A DNA stretch of 64,000 nucleotides from Croceibacterium selenioxidans (GTDB lineage Bacteria > Pseudomonadota > Alphaproteobacteria > Sphingomonadales > Sphingomonadaceae), in contig NZ_JAHFVK010000001.1 in NCBI RefSeq assembly GCF_018599195.1, positions 496,001-560,000 on the forward strand. Reading direction: 5' to 3'. Position numbers and translations under genes: made by a program. Positions 41,623 to 51,237 of the stretch are shown here, piece after piece. The first letter of the stretch is position 1. The number at the start of each line of letters is the position of its first letter. Under the pieces are notes generated by a model. It saw only the letters and a list, made by a program, of their open reading frames with translations, did no database searches and was not told the DNA's origin.

Positions 41623-43023
41623 TTATGCCCGGTGTCCGGCCGGCTCAGGAGGTTCCCCGAGAGCGTCTCCCATCATGCGGACCGCGGCGACCTTGTCGTG
41701 CAGGGGCTGCCAGTCGTCGCGCTCAGCAATAGCCGACCAGATGGCCTCGACCTCGTCGATGAGCATCGCTTGCGGAGCGTCTCCCGACCAATAGGGATGG
41801 TCGTTCGTGACCGCCGAGTAACTAGCAAGCCTTTCCGCGAGGGGGCCTTGGGCGCTGCGACCGCCGCGGTAGTCGAAGAAGAACCGGGCGGGTCCGGTCC
41901 CGTCTCCTCGCATGGTCTGTTCCGCGGCTGCGATCAGATGCATATCCGCCTCCACGCCCTGGCTCTCGAGGCCGAGGCGCCAGCAGAACCGACGAGTGAT
42001 CGCCTGGTGGTAAAGATCGGGAAAGCGCTCGATCGCGGCGACGAGCGGTGGAGCCTCGACCAGAAGCGTGAGCGAGATTGCCAGTTGCGTCAGATTCCAC
42101 CGGATCGCTTCGGGCTGACGGCCAAACGCATAGAGGCCGCTGTGGTCGAAGTATGCGGCGGTAAAAGCCGGATCCCACTGCGGGAGCCAGCGCCATGGTC
42201 CGTAGTCGAAGCTCTCGCCGGTCACGTTCATGTTGTCCGAATTGAGCACGCCATGGACGAAGCCGGCGACCATGTACGACGCGGCGAGGTCGGCCAGCCG
42301 CTCGACCGCCTGATGCATCAGGACCACCGCCGGCTCGTCGCGGCCCGGCGCGTCGTCTGGCGGTGGCGGGCCGGGAAACTGGGCGAGACAGTAGTCCACC
42401 AGTTGCCGCATGTGGCCATCCTCTTCGAAGGCCAGGAGACGCTGGAAGGTGCCGATGCGGACGTGCGAGTGGCTCATGCGAACCAGGACCGCAGAGCGGG
42501 TAGGCGAGGGTTCGTCGCCCCGTTCCAGCTCTTCGCCGGTCTCTATCACGGAAAAGGTCTTGGAGGTGTAGACCCCCAACGCCTCGAGCATCTCCGTCGC
42601 GAGAATTTCCCGAACGGCGCCCTTGAGCGTCAGTCGCCCGTCGGCCGTGCGGCTGTAGGGAGTCAGGCCGGACCCCTTGGTGCCCAGCTCGAGCAAACGT
42701 CCGCCGCCGTCGCGCATCTGCGCGAAAGTGAAACCGCGACCGTCGCCGATCTCCGGATTGTAAACGCGGAACTGGTGGCCGTGATAGCGCAGGGCCAGCG
42801 GCTGGGGCAGGTTGTCGGCCAACGGCTCGAAGCGTCCGAAATGACCGATCCACTCCTCATCGTTCAAGCCGTCGAGGCCGACCGCCTTGGCCCATCGCTG
42901 GTTGCGGAAGCGCAAGTCATGTCGAGGGAAGTCGGCAGGCTTCACCGGGTCGCCAAGCCAATCGGCCAGGCTCAGGATCTGCGGATCGGGGCGATAAGGG
43001 GCAGCTTGCGGTTCGGCTCGCAT
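41623..43023 (-). CDS. selO: Protein adenylyltransferase SelO (YdiU family)
   Basis: Pseudokinase-fold enzyme that transfers AMP to Ser, Thr or Tyr of target proteins, linked in bacteria to redox stress. The 466-residue product has the YdiU core: RYHGHQFRVYNPEIGDGRG, LELGTKGSGLTPYSRTADGRLTLKGAVREIL (in part), RMSHSHVRIGTFQ, FVHGVLNSDNMNVTGESFDYGPW. The DYGP corresponds to the DFG motif. The start MRAEPQAAPYRPD at 43023 was preferred over the frame start at 43092, which would overlap the divergent gene. Confidence 0.93.
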   Translation of the reverse strand: MRAEPQAAPYRPDPQILSLADWLGDPVKPADFPRHDLRFRNQRWAKAVGLDGLNDEEWIGHFGRFEPLADNLPQPLALRYHGHQFRVYNPEIGDGRGFTFAQMRDGGGRLLELGTKGSGLTPYSRTADGRLTLKGAVREILATEMLEALGVYTSKTFSVIETGEELERGDEPSPTRSAVLVRMSHSHVRIGTFQRLLAFEEDGHMRQLVDYCLAQFPGPPPPDDAPGRDEPAVVLMHQAVERLADLAASYMVAGFVHGVLNSDNMNVTGESFDYGPWRWLPQWDPAFTAAYFDHSGLYAFGRQPEAIRWNLTQLAISLTLLVEAPPLVAAIERFPDLYHQAITRRFCWRLGLESQGVEADMHLIAAAEQTMRGDGTGPARFFFDYRGGRSAQGPLAERLASYSAVTNDHPYWSGDAPQAMLIDEVEAIWSAIAERDDWQPLHDKVAAVRMMGDALGEPPEPAGHRA

Positions 43024-43066
43024 CTTTGCATTAGTGGGGCGGCCAGAGCGGGGGAGCAAGCAGAAC

Positions 43067-43948
43067 GTGGTACAGAGCGAACCCGCCTTCACAGTGGGCG
43101 AATGGATTAGCGCGGATGGACTGACGCTCCGTTATCGCGACCATCCGGGCGGCGAGGGCCGTCCGCCGATCCTCTGCATCCCGGGTCTGACTCGCAACGC
43201 GCGTGACTTCGAATCCGTAGCCTCGACCTTCGCAGGAGGCTGGCGCGTGATCTGCGCCGACCTGCGGGGACGGGGGCTGAGCGACTACGCGAAGGATTCG
43301 GCCAGCTACAATCCGATGCAGTACGTGGCCGACATCTCCGCCCTGCTCGACCAGGCGGGCCTGGCGCGGGTGGTCGTGATCGGGACTTCGCTCGGCGGGA
43401 TCGTGGCGATGTTGCTGGCGACCTTGTCGCCGGAACGGATCGCGGGCGTGGTGCTCAACGACATCGGTCCACATATCGAGGAGGCCGGACTTACCCGAAT
43501 CCGTGACTACGTGGGTCAGGGGCGCAGCTACCCAACTTGGATGCACGCCGCCCGGGGCCTGCGGGAGCAGGGCGGCATCGCCTATCCCGATTTCAAGATC
43601 GCCGATTGGCTCAAGCTCGCCAAGCGGCTGATGGCGGTGGGGCCGGGCGGCCGTATCGCGTTCGACTACGACATGAGGATTGCAGAGCCGTTTAGCACGC
43701 CCTCAGGGACGGCTCCCGCCGACATGTGGCCAGCGTTTAAGGCGCTAGCAGGCCGTCCGGTGCTTGCGATACGCGGGGGCGTATCGGACATCCTCTCCGC
43801 CGCAACACTCAGTCGCATGAAGAAAGAGCTGCCGGGCCTCGACGCCGTCACGATCCGCCGCGTCGGCCATGCGCCAACTCTGGACGAGCCCCAGGCGCTG
43901 GACGCGATTTCCCGGCTCCTCGGCAAGGTCGAAGCCGCGCAGGTATGA
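43067..43948 (+). CDS. Alpha/beta hydrolase
   Basis: Predicted serine hydrolase of 293 residues with the complete triad in order: nucleophile Ser in VVIGTSLGGIVAM, Asp in GGVSDILSAATL and His in RRVGHAPTLDEP. The oxyanion region is PPILCIPGLTRNARDF. The chosen GTG at 43067 has GGGAG about 11 bases before it; the frame runs to 43034. Substrate is unknown. It overlaps the glycosyltransferase that follows by four bases, so the two are translationally coupled, and it is divergent from selO. Confidence 0.9.
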   Translation: MVQSEPAFTVGEWISADGLTLRYRDHPGGEGRPPILCIPGLTRNARDFESVASTFAGGWRVICADLRGRGLSDYAKDSASYNPMQYVADISALLDQAGLARVVVIGTSLGGIVAMLLATLSPERIAGVVLNDIGPHIEEAGLTRIRDYVGQGRSYPTWMHAARGLREQGGIAYPDFKIADWLKLAKRLMAVGPGGRIAFDYDMRIAEPFSTPSGTAPADMWPAFKALAGRPVLAIRGGVSDILSAATLSRMKKELPGLDAVTIRRVGHAPTLDEPQALDAISRLLGKVEAAQV

Positions 43949-45078
43949 GCATTCCGCGAGTACTTCACCTTCATTCGAGCTTCGATGCGGGCGGCAAGGA
44001 ACTGCGCTGTGTCCAACTGATCAACGCTTTCGGCCGCGATGCCGAGCATGCAATCGTCTCGGCGGATCCCGAGCGCCGGGCGGCGGCCGAGCGCTTCTCC
44101 GGCGCGGCACAAGTCTCGTGGCCCGAGTTTCCTTCGCTCAAAGGGAAGCCACTACCCGGACGGCTTAAACGTCTCGCCGCCGCAATGGCCGGGTACGACC
44201 TCATCTGCACTTACAATTGGGGTGCGATGGATGCGGTGATGGCGCACACCCTGTTTGCCGACGTCTACAAGCTGCCGCCGCTCGTCCATCACGAGGACGG
44301 TTTCAACGAGGACGAGGCATCGGGCCTCAAACCCCTGCGCAACTTCTACCGTGGGATCGCGCTCGGGCGGAGCTCGGCCCTCGTGGTGCCTTCGCGCACG
44401 CTGGAGCGGATCGCGCTCGAGACATGGCATCAGCCACGGACCCGTGTGCGCCTGATCCCCAACGGCATCGACACCCGCGCCTTCTCCCTGCCGCCCAAGC
44501 GCGACGCGTTGCCGCGCGTGGTCAAGCGCAAGGGCGAGTTGTGGGTCGGCACGCTGGCGGGCCTGCGACCGGTCAAAAACCTGCCACTCCTGGTCCGGGC
44601 TTGCCGCGATCTGCCCGAAGAATGGCAGGTGGTCATTGGAGGAGAGGGGCCCGATCGTGATGCGATCCTTGCCCAGGCATCCGCTTGCGGCCTGGTGCAT
44701 AGGCTTCATTTGCCTGGGCAAGTCGAGCCGGCAAAGGCGACCGCCCTGTTCGATATCTTCGCCCTGTCCTCGTTATCGGAACAGTTCCCGATCTCGCTGG
44801 TCGAGGCGATGGCGGCCGGGCTTCCAATCGCGGCCCCGCGGGTCGGCGACATCGCGGCTATGGTTGCAACCGAGAACGGCCCCTACCTTTGCGCGCCGGG
44901 TGACGAGGCAGGACTTGCCGCGGCCATCACGGCGCTTGCAGGCGATCAGGCGCTGCGCAAGCGCATCGGGGAGGCCAATCGAGCCAAGGCCCGGGCCGAA
45001 TACGACGAAGGCCGGATGATCGAACGCTATCGCGCACTCTACTGGGGCCTGATGAATCGAGCCGGAGTCGCGCGTTGA
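43945..45078 (+). CDS. Glycosyltransferase family 4 protein
   Basis: Retaining GT-B glycosyltransferase of 377 residues that moves a sugar from a nucleotide donor. The N-terminal domain starts VLHLHSSFDAGGKELRCVQL. The C-terminal domain has GTLAGLRPVKNLPLLVRACRDL, the donor-binding VVIGGEGPDRDAI, and the E-x7-E motif EQFPISLVEAMAAGLPI. The acceptor is not known. Cell-surface polysaccharide synthesis is a reasonable inference, with no further genes of this kind nearby. The start overlaps the hydrolase gene. Confidence 0.9.
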   Translation: MSIPRVLHLHSSFDAGGKELRCVQLINAFGRDAEHAIVSADPERRAAAERFSGAAQVSWPEFPSLKGKPLPGRLKRLAAAMAGYDLICTYNWGAMDAVMAHTLFADVYKLPPLVHHEDGFNEDEASGLKPLRNFYRGIALGRSSALVVPSRTLERIALETWHQPRTRVRLIPNGIDTRAFSLPPKRDALPRVVKRKGELWVGTLAGLRPVKNLPLLVRACRDLPEEWQVVIGGEGPDRDAILAQASACGLVHRLHLPGQVEPAKATALFDIFALSSLSEQFPISLVEAMAAGLPIAAPRVGDIAAMVATENGPYLCAPGDEAGLAAAITALAGDQALRKRIGEANRAKARAEYDEGRMIERYRALYWGLMNRAGVAR

Positions 45079-45188
45079 GCTTTCAGCCAAGGTTCACCGC
45101 GGCGGGGACAGAGGCGACTCGGCAATTGAAAAGGCGCAGCCATCCGTTAAACAGCGCGCCGACCAATTAACTTGAACAGAAAAGTCCC

Positions 45189-45980
45189 GTGGCCCTTAGA
45201 CCTGACTCCGGAAAGTCCCGTGCCGATGAGCTTGCCGACCGCCAGTCGCGCGAGCAGGAAGTCCTCTTTCGTGAGGTCGACGAGGCTGTCCGACAGGACC
45301 AGCTGGGGGGCGCGGCCAAGAAATACGGCATCCCTGTTGCGATCGGCCTGATTCTCGTGCTGGCGGCCTTTGGCGGCTGGCTGTGGTGGACAGAGCACCA
45401 GGAAGGCGTAAAGGAAGAGCGTTCGGAACGGCTCATCACCGCGTTCGACCGGCTCGAAGCAGGACAGATCCCTCAGGCGGACAAGGACCTCGCGGCCCTG
45501 GCTAGCGAACGGAGCGACGCCCAAGCGGTTTCGGCGAAGCTCGCCCGCGCCGGTATCGCCCTTAATCAGAATCGCCACGCGGACGCGGTCAAGCTGTACG
45601 AAGAGGTTTCGGCCGACGGCAACGCCCCGCAGGCCTATCGCGACCTCGCGTCGATCCGTTCGATGGCAGCGCAGTTCGACCAGTTGGAGCCGCAGAAGGT
45701 GATCGACCGCCTGAAGCCGCTCGCCACTCCAGGCAACCCCTGGTTCGGCAGCGCCGGCGAGCTGGTCGCCATGGCCTATCTCAAGCAGAACAAACCCGAC
45801 CTTGCGGGGCCGCTGTTCGCGGCAATCGCCAAGGATGAAACCGTGCCGAAGTCCCTGCGTTCGCGTACTCGCCAGATGGCCGGCCTGCTCGGGGTCGACG
45901 CCGTTGTCGACGTCGACAAGACGCTGGCCGAAGTCCGCGAGCAGGAAGGTGGCGCTCCCGCCGCCCAGCCGGCCCAATAA
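45189..45980 (+). CDS. Membrane-anchored TPR protein, YfgM-like
   Basis: Product of 263 residues with one membrane segment (about 48-67, IPVAIGLILVLAAFGGWLW) after a charged cytoplasmic N-terminus, then a periplasmic helical TPR-like region and a Pro/Ala/Gln tail. The segment VDEAVRQDQLGGAAKKYG matches the DUF2133/TPR_21 family of YfgM, a partner of SecYEG and periplasmic chaperones. Here it overlaps bamB by one base, the same gene pair as in E. coli, which supports the call. The start is GTG at 45189; TPR units are visible as LARAGIALNQNRHADAVKLYEEV and similar. Confidence 0.83.
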   Translation: MALRPDSGKSRADELADRQSREQEVLFREVDEAVRQDQLGGAAKKYGIPVAIGLILVLAAFGGWLWWTEHQEGVKEERSERLITAFDRLEAGQIPQADKDLAALASERSDAQAVSAKLARAGIALNQNRHADAVKLYEEVSADGNAPQAYRDLASIRSMAAQFDQLEPQKVIDRLKPLATPGNPWFGSAGELVAMAYLKQNKPDLAGPLFAAIAKDETVPKSLRSRTRQMAGLLGVDAVVDVDKTLAEVREQEGGAPAAQPAQ

Positions 45981-47341
45981 TGGTGAACCGATTGATGCAT
46001 AAGACTTCGCGTCTCACTACCCACGCTCGTTATCTCGCCCTGCCTTTGCTGGCAGTCGCGCTTGCCGGATGCGGTGCGTTCGGTGGCAAGGACAAGCCGG
46101 GCACGCCGACTGTCGGCAATCGCACGCCGATCCTCTCGCGTATTTCGAACGAGGTGAAGGCAGACCCGACCCTCGCCTCGATCACGGTCGTGCTGCCTCC
46201 CGCGCAGACCAATGCCGATTGGCCACAGGCCGGTGGCAACGCGTCGAAGACCGCCGGACACGTCGCGCTGTCCGCTGCTCCCACCCAGGCCTGGGTGGCC
46301 TCGATCCCCGGCTCGACCTCCGCACGCCGCCTGGCCGCAGCGCCAGTCGTTGGCGGCGGGACGCTGTTCGCGGTCGACACCACGGGCTCGGTCCACGCGT
46401 TTGACGCGGCAACCGGGGCTTCCCGCTGGGTGCACCAGATCCAGGTCGCCAACGAGCTTCGCAATGCAGCCTTCGGTGGCGGCGTGAGCTACTTCGAAGG
46501 CCGGGTCTATGCCACCAACGGCGCGGGCTACGTCGTCGCGCTCGATGCGACGACCGGTTCCGAGCTTTGGCGCGTCAAGCCGGCTGGCCCGCTGCGCGGT
46601 TCGCCGACGATCGCCTTCAACACCGTCTATGTCATGACGCAGGACAACCAGATTCACGCTCTCCGCATCGCCGATGGCACGCCCATCTGGACCGACGCGG
46701 CCGCGACCGGTGAATCAGGCGTGTTCGGCGTGGCGGCGCCCGCCGCCGGACAGGGCACGGTCATTGCCGGTTATTCGCAAGGTGAACTCGTCGCCTACCG
46801 CTACGAGAACGGCCGCAACTTGTGGTCGGACGCGCTCTCGCGCACCTCGATCTCGACGCAGGTTGGCACGCTTACCGACGTGGACGCCGACCCGATCATT
46901 GCCGATGGCCGCGTCTACGCGCTGGGTCAGGGCGGGCGCATGGCGGCCTACGAACTGGTAACCGGCCAGCGCCTCTGGGAACTGAGCCTCGCGGGTATCT
47001 CCACGCCTGTCATCTCCGGCGAGTGGATCTTCACTCTGACCGACGACTCGCGCATGCTGGCGATCGCCCGCAACACCGGCAAGGTGCGCTGGGTCATCCA
47101 GCTGCCGCATTGGCGCAATCCGGAGAAGGAGACCGGACCGATCTTCTGGACCGGCCCGGTTCTGGCCAACAATCGCCTGTGGATCGCCAGTTCGGAGGGC
47201 GAGGTCCAGTCGGTCGATGTTACCAATGGGTCGGTGACTCCGTTCACCAAGTTGAGCAACCCGGTCTCCCTGCCGCCGATCGTCGCCGGCGGAACGATGT
47301 ACATCCTAGATGACGGCGGCCGCATCACGGCCTGGCGTTAG
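45980..47341 (+). CDS. bamB: Outer membrane assembly lipoprotein BamB
   Basis: Beta-propeller lipoprotein of the BAM complex that inserts outer-membrane proteins. The 453-residue product has a lipobox (LAVALAGCGAFGG) and repeated PQQ-type blades such as TTGSVHAFDAATGASRWVH, GYVVALDATTGSELWRV and RMAAYELVTGQRLWELSL. Length is somewhat more than enteric BamB (392), with an extra N-terminal stretch. Its ATG shares one base with the stop of the YfgM-like gene. In many proteobacteria der follows; here it does not. Confidence 0.93.
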   Translation: MVNRLMHKTSRLTTHARYLALPLLAVALAGCGAFGGKDKPGTPTVGNRTPILSRISNEVKADPTLASITVVLPPAQTNADWPQAGGNASKTAGHVALSAAPTQAWVASIPGSTSARRLAAAPVVGGGTLFAVDTTGSVHAFDAATGASRWVHQIQVANELRNAAFGGGVSYFEGRVYATNGAGYVVALDATTGSELWRVKPAGPLRGSPTIAFNTVYVMTQDNQIHALRIADGTPIWTDAAATGESGVFGVAAPAAGQGTVIAGYSQGELVAYRYENGRNLWSDALSRTSISTQVGTLTDVDADPIIADGRVYALGQGGRMAAYELVTGQRLWELSLAGISTPVISGEWIFTLTDDSRMLAIARNTGKVRWVIQLPHWRNPEKETGPIFWTGPVLANNRLWIASSEGEVQSVDVTNGSVTPFTKLSNPVSLPPIVAGGTMYILDDGGRITAWR

Positions 47342-47407
47342 GGCCCTGACTCCAGTCCGCAGGCAGGCGTTACCGGGGCTTTAACCGTTGTGAGCTAGGG
47401 CGCGCCT

Positions 47408-48760
47408 ATGAGCGCGTCCTCCACCACGCTTGCAAAGCGGCCGACGAGCGACGTTTCGGCGTCGGTCGGGCTCGTCGGCGTCGTGACATTGCTCGGCTGG
47501 ATCGCCGTTGCCCGACTGTGGCCGGAAATCTCCGCCGCTCTCGACCTTCCCGTCAGGCGGGAGGTCCTGTCCGGACCGCATTCGGCGCTCATGGCGATGA
47601 TCCTTACCGGCCTAGCCATGGGGGCATGGTCCTTGCTCGTCGACAAGGTGCATCGCCGCCCGTCGACCGGCATCGACTGGAGCCGCCCGCGGCCGCTTTC
47701 GGCAGTGATCGAGGTCTCGCTGGTCAAGCTGGCGGGGCTCTGGGCGACCTGGATCGCGATTGGCGCCTTCTATTGCCTCGGGCGCTGGTACTGGAGTGGG
47801 CAGTACCTGTTCGCGATGGACGTGATCTTCGCAGCGGCGATCCCGTTGTTCGTGCTGTCGGTGCCCTATGTCCTGTGGCTCGACCGCTATCTCAAGGAGC
47901 CGCGCGACCACGCCTGGCACTTCGGCGCGATGTTCATGAGCCGGGAGCCGTGGGATCCTGTCGAGGTCAAGCGCCACTGGCGGGCGTGGATCATCAAGGG
48001 TTTCTTCTGCGCATTCATGATCTCAATCCTGCCGCCCGGCTTTGCCGGCGTGGTGGAGGCTGACTTTGGCGCCATGGTCCACGATCCGGTGCAGCTTGGC
48101 GCCCGGCTGTTCGAACTGTTGTTCGTTATCGACGTGCAGATCGGCACCGTCGGCTACCTGCTGACGCTGCGCCCGCTCGACGCCCATATTCGCAGCGGCA
48201 ATCCCTTCCTGGCGGGCTGGGTCGCCGCGCTGATCTGCTATCCGCCGTTCGTCTTCGTGACGATGGGAAGCGGCGGCATCCTGCAATACGAATATCAGAC
48301 CGCCGGCTGGGGACATTGGCTGGCCGGCCACGACGCGCTGCTGTGGATCTGGGCCGCGCTGCTGCTGAGCCTCACGGCGATTTATGCCTGGGCGACTTTC
48401 GCGTTCGGGATACGGTTCTCCAACCTGACCTATCGCGGGGTCGTGACCAACGGGCCGTACCGCTTCACGCGGCATCCGGCCTACGTCTCGAAGAACCTGT
48501 TCTGGTGGCTTTCGGCCATGCCGTTCCTGGTAACGACCGGCTCTTGGCTGGAAGCGGTACGCAACACCGTGTTCCTCGCCATCATAAGCGGAATCTACTA
48601 CTGGCGCGCCCGGACCGAGGAAGCGCATTTGCTGTCCGAGGACCCGAAGTACCGGGAATACCACGCGTGGATGGCCGATCACGGGCTCATCACCGCACCG
48701 CTATCGCGCGCGTTGACCCGAGCGCGTCCGCGCCGCTTGCAAGTTCAGCCGGCGGAGTAG
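47408..48760 (+). CDS. Isoprenylcysteine carboxyl methyltransferase-like membrane protein
   Basis: Predicted integral membrane methyltransferase of 450 residues with about nine hydrophobic segments. The C-terminal part carries the ICMT/PEMT pattern GPYRFTRHPAYVSKNLFWW around residue 350, followed by RARTEEAHLLSEDPKYREY, which binds S-adenosylmethionine in known members. The rest is longer than a typical ICMT (200 residues) and includes an N-terminal membrane domain. The substrate is unknown. It is convergent with ubiA, with one base between stops. Confidence 0.78.
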   Translation: MSASSTTLAKRPTSDVSASVGLVGVVTLLGWIAVARLWPEISAALDLPVRREVLSGPHSALMAMILTGLAMGAWSLLVDKVHRRPSTGIDWSRPRPLSAVIEVSLVKLAGLWATWIAIGAFYCLGRWYWSGQYLFAMDVIFAAAIPLFVLSVPYVLWLDRYLKEPRDHAWHFGAMFMSREPWDPVEVKRHWRAWIIKGFFCAFMISILPPGFAGVVEADFGAMVHDPVQLGARLFELLFVIDVQIGTVGYLLTLRPLDAHIRSGNPFLAGWVAALICYPPFVFVTMGSGGILQYEYQTAGWGHWLAGHDALLWIWAALLLSLTAIYAWATFAFGIRFSNLTYRGVVTNGPYRFTRHPAYVSKNLFWWLSAMPFLVTTGSWLEAVRNTVFLAIISGIYYWRARTEEAHLLSEDPKYREYHAWMADHGLITAPLSRALTRARPRRLQVQPAE

Positions 48761-48761
48761 C

Positions 48762-49664
48762 TCAGGCGTTCCCGACCACCAGGCAGGCGGCGGCGACCAA
48801 CAGTCCGGCAAATCGATTGGAACGGAAGCGTGCCAGCGGATTGTCAGGATCGGTTGGATCGAGCGTGAACGCCTGCCACATCAGGTGAAGCGCGGCCGGC
48901 AGCAGCGCGACCAGGGCGACCCAGTCCTCCCGTAGCAGCCAGAACGCTAGGCCCCACAGGCTCAGGGCCAGGGCATAGAACGCGATCACCCCAGCCTGCA
49001 CATTGTTTCCCAGCCGCAGCGCGCTCGAGCGGATGCCGACCAGTGCGTCGTCCTCCCGGTCTTGCAGGGCGTAAATCGTGTCGTAGCCGATGCACCAGAA
49101 GATGCTCCCCGCATAGAGCGCTGCGAGCACCTCCAGCCGGTCGGAACGCATGGCTACCCAGCCTACCGGGGCACCCCAGGTGAATACCAGGCCGAGCCAA
49201 GCCTGGGGCCACCAGGTGATCCGCTTCATGAAGGGATAGGCAGCGACGAGGCCCAGGCTGGCCAGCGCGACGATCTGCGCCTCCAACCTCAACTGAAAAA
49301 GCACCAAGAGCCCGACGCCGCATAGCGCGAAGAGCCAGGCCCAGGCGGCCTTGGCACTGACACGGCCGCTCGCGACCGGACGGCTGGCAGTGCGCGCGAC
49401 CTGCCGGTCGAGATCGGCATCGACGACATCGTTATAGACGCAACCGGCGCCTCTCATGGCGATGGCGCCGAGCAGGAGCCACAAGATCAGCTGCCACTGC
49501 AGCCCGCTGCCCGTCAGCCACACACCCCAGGCGCAGGGCCAGAACAAGAGCCACCAGCCGATCGGCCGGTCGAACCTCGCCAGCAGCGCGAAATCGCGCA
49601 GTCGCTGCGGCAGGCGGGCGACCAAGCCCTTGTGTTCGCTGTCGGGGACGATGGCTTCTGTCAT
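48762..49664 (-). CDS. ubiA: 4-hydroxybenzoate polyprenyltransferase UbiA
   Basis: Membrane prenyltransferase joining the polyprenyl chain to 4-hydroxybenzoate in ubiquinone synthesis. The 300-residue product has the first Asp-rich motif YNDVVDADLDRQVART and the second YALQDREDDALVG, plus seven to nine membrane helices (FDRPIGWWLLFWPCAWG first). Length is typical. Context with no other ubi genes is common. Confidence 0.95.
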   Translation of the reverse strand: MTEAIVPDSEHKGLVARLPQRLRDFALLARFDRPIGWWLLFWPCAWGVWLTGSGLQWQLILWLLLGAIAMRGAGCVYNDVVDADLDRQVARTASRPVASGRVSAKAAWAWLFALCGVGLLVLFQLRLEAQIVALASLGLVAAYPFMKRITWWPQAWLGLVFTWGAPVGWVAMRSDRLEVLAALYAGSIFWCIGYDTIYALQDREDDALVGIRSSALRLGNNVQAGVIAFYALALSLWGLAFWLLREDWVALVALLPAALHLMWQAFTLDPTDPDNPLARFRSNRFAGLLVAAACLVVGNA

Positions 49665-49710
49665 GCGCGACGCCCTATAAGATTCGCGAGGATAGGGCTA
49701 GGAGAGCGGC

Positions 49711-50412
49711 ATGCCGCCCGCAAAGCCCGATCTGGCCGCCACCCTGCGCGCGGCTCTTGCCGAAGCGGCCGAGCCCGCTCGCGCGCCCGGTATGCAGGCC
49801 TACATGAAGTCGGCCATGCCATACCTAGGGGTGTCGGCGGTGCCCTTGCGCAAGGTGTGCCGGAACCTCTTCGCGGGCCTGGCGTGGCCCGATACCTCGG
49901 CATGGCAGGCTGACGTGCTGGCGATCTGGCGAAACGCCGAATTCCGCGAGGAGCGCTACGCGGCGATCGAACTCACCGGAGAGCGCGGTGCACGCCTGTT
50001 CCAGAGGCTCGATGCCCTGCCCATGTACGAGGAAATGATCGTGAGCGGCGCCTGGTGGGACTACGTCGATGCCATCGCCGGCCAGCGCTTCTGGCCCATC
50101 CTCAAGGCCGAGGGCGAGCCGATGAAGCAGGCCATGCTCACCTGGAGCAAGGACAAGGACATATGGAAGCGGCGGAGTGCGATCCTCTGCCAGCTCAAGG
50201 CCAAGCAGGAGACAGACCTGGACCTCCTTTACGCCTGCATCGAGCCCTCGCTGGATTCGAAGGAGTTCTTTCTGCGCAAGGCGATCGGCTGGGCGCTACG
50301 GCAATACGCCTGGACCGATCCCGCGGAAGTCCGCCGCTACGTGGCAGCGAACGCTGACCGCCTCAGCGGGTTGAGCCAACGTGAGGCCCTTAAGAACATT
50401 GCGGTCGGCTAG
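49711..50412 (+). CDS. AlkD-type DNA alkylation repair protein
   Basis: HEAT-like repeat protein of 233 residues resembling AlkC/AlkD DNA glycosylases, which remove alkylated bases. Features visible: YMKSAMPYLGVSAVPLRKVC near the start, NAEFREERYAAIEL, then GAWWDYVDAIAGQRFWPIL and a C-terminal KEFFLRKAIGWALRQYAWTDP. These match the family in order. GGAGAG lies about ten bases before the ATG. It precedes rsmE by 20 bases and may share its transcript. Confidence 0.9.
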   Translation: MPPAKPDLAATLRAALAEAAEPARAPGMQAYMKSAMPYLGVSAVPLRKVCRNLFAGLAWPDTSAWQADVLAIWRNAEFREERYAAIELTGERGARLFQRLDALPMYEEMIVSGAWWDYVDAIAGQRFWPILKAEGEPMKQAMLTWSKDKDIWKRRSAILCQLKAKQETDLDLLYACIEPSLDSKEFFLRKAIGWALRQYAWTDPAEVRRYVAANADRLSGLSQREALKNIAVG

Positions 50413-50432
50413 GACGCAGGTAGGAGGTGCAA

Positions 50433-51176
50433 ATGCCCGCCACCCCCGCCTGGCCTCCGCGCAGCGCCCCGCGCCTGTTCGTATCCGGACCTTTGGCCCA
50501 GGGAGAGTCGCTCCTGCTCGAGGGTTCGCAGGCGCATTACCTGCTGCGGGTGATGCGCATAGCGCAAGGCGACACAGTGATTCTGTGCGACGACGAAACC
50601 GGTGAGTGGGCGGCCAGGGTTTCCGATACCGGCAAACGCGACCTCCGGCTCGATCTCGTCGAACGGCTGCGCTCGCGTGAGCAGGTGCCGGACCTGTGGC
50701 TCTGCGCCGCGCTGCTCAAGAAGGATCGCTTTGATCTGGTGCTCGAGAAGGCGACCGAGCTCGGCGTGCGGCGAATCCAGCCTGTGCTGATGCGGCGGTG
50801 CGTGGCGGACAAGCTCAACCTGGAGCGGGCCCGCTCGGTGGTGACCGAAGCGGCGGAGCAGTGCGCCCGGACGGCGCTGCCGGAACTCGCTGACCCGGTG
50901 AAACTCGATAAGCTGCTGCGCGACTGGCCGGCGGATCGAACCTTGTTTTTCGCCGACGAGCTCGGGGGCGGACCGGCGGCGGCCGCTTTCGCTGCGCATT
51001 CGGGACCAGCTGCGTTATTGATTGGACCAGAGGGCGGTTTCGACGACGCCGAGCGCGAGGCTGTGCGAGCTGTCCCACAAGCGCGCCCCATCACACTCGG
51101 CCCGCGTATCTTACGGGGCGAAACCGCCGCGATGGCGGCCGCAGCGCTGTGGATGGGAAGCGTCGGCGATTGGTAG
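50433..51176 (+). CDS. rsmE: 16S rRNA (uracil-1498-N3)-methyltransferase RsmE
   Basis: SPOUT-fold methyltransferase acting on U1498 of 16S rRNA. The 247-residue product has the N-terminal PUA-like part (HYLLRVMRIAQGDTVILCDD), KKDRFDLVLEKATELGVRRIQPV, and the C-terminal knot LIGPEGGFDDAEREAV with LGPRILRGETAAMAAAALW. The start is the ATG at 50433 because TAGGAGG ends six bases before it; a GTG two codons earlier lies within that site. Confidence 0.95.
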   Translation: MPATPAWPPRSAPRLFVSGPLAQGESLLLEGSQAHYLLRVMRIAQGDTVILCDDETGEWAARVSDTGKRDLRLDLVERLRSREQVPDLWLCAALLKKDRFDLVLEKATELGVRRIQPVLMRRCVADKLNLERARSVVTEAAEQCARTALPELADPVKLDKLLRDWPADRTLFFADELGGGPAAAAFAAHSGPAALLIGPEGGFDDAEREAVRAVPQARPITLGPRILRGETAAMAAAALWMGSVGDW

Positions 51177-51237
51177 ATATCCGTGCCCATGAAAATTGCG
51201 CTGGCGTGGTTCGCAAGGCTCGCCTAACGGCCCGGCC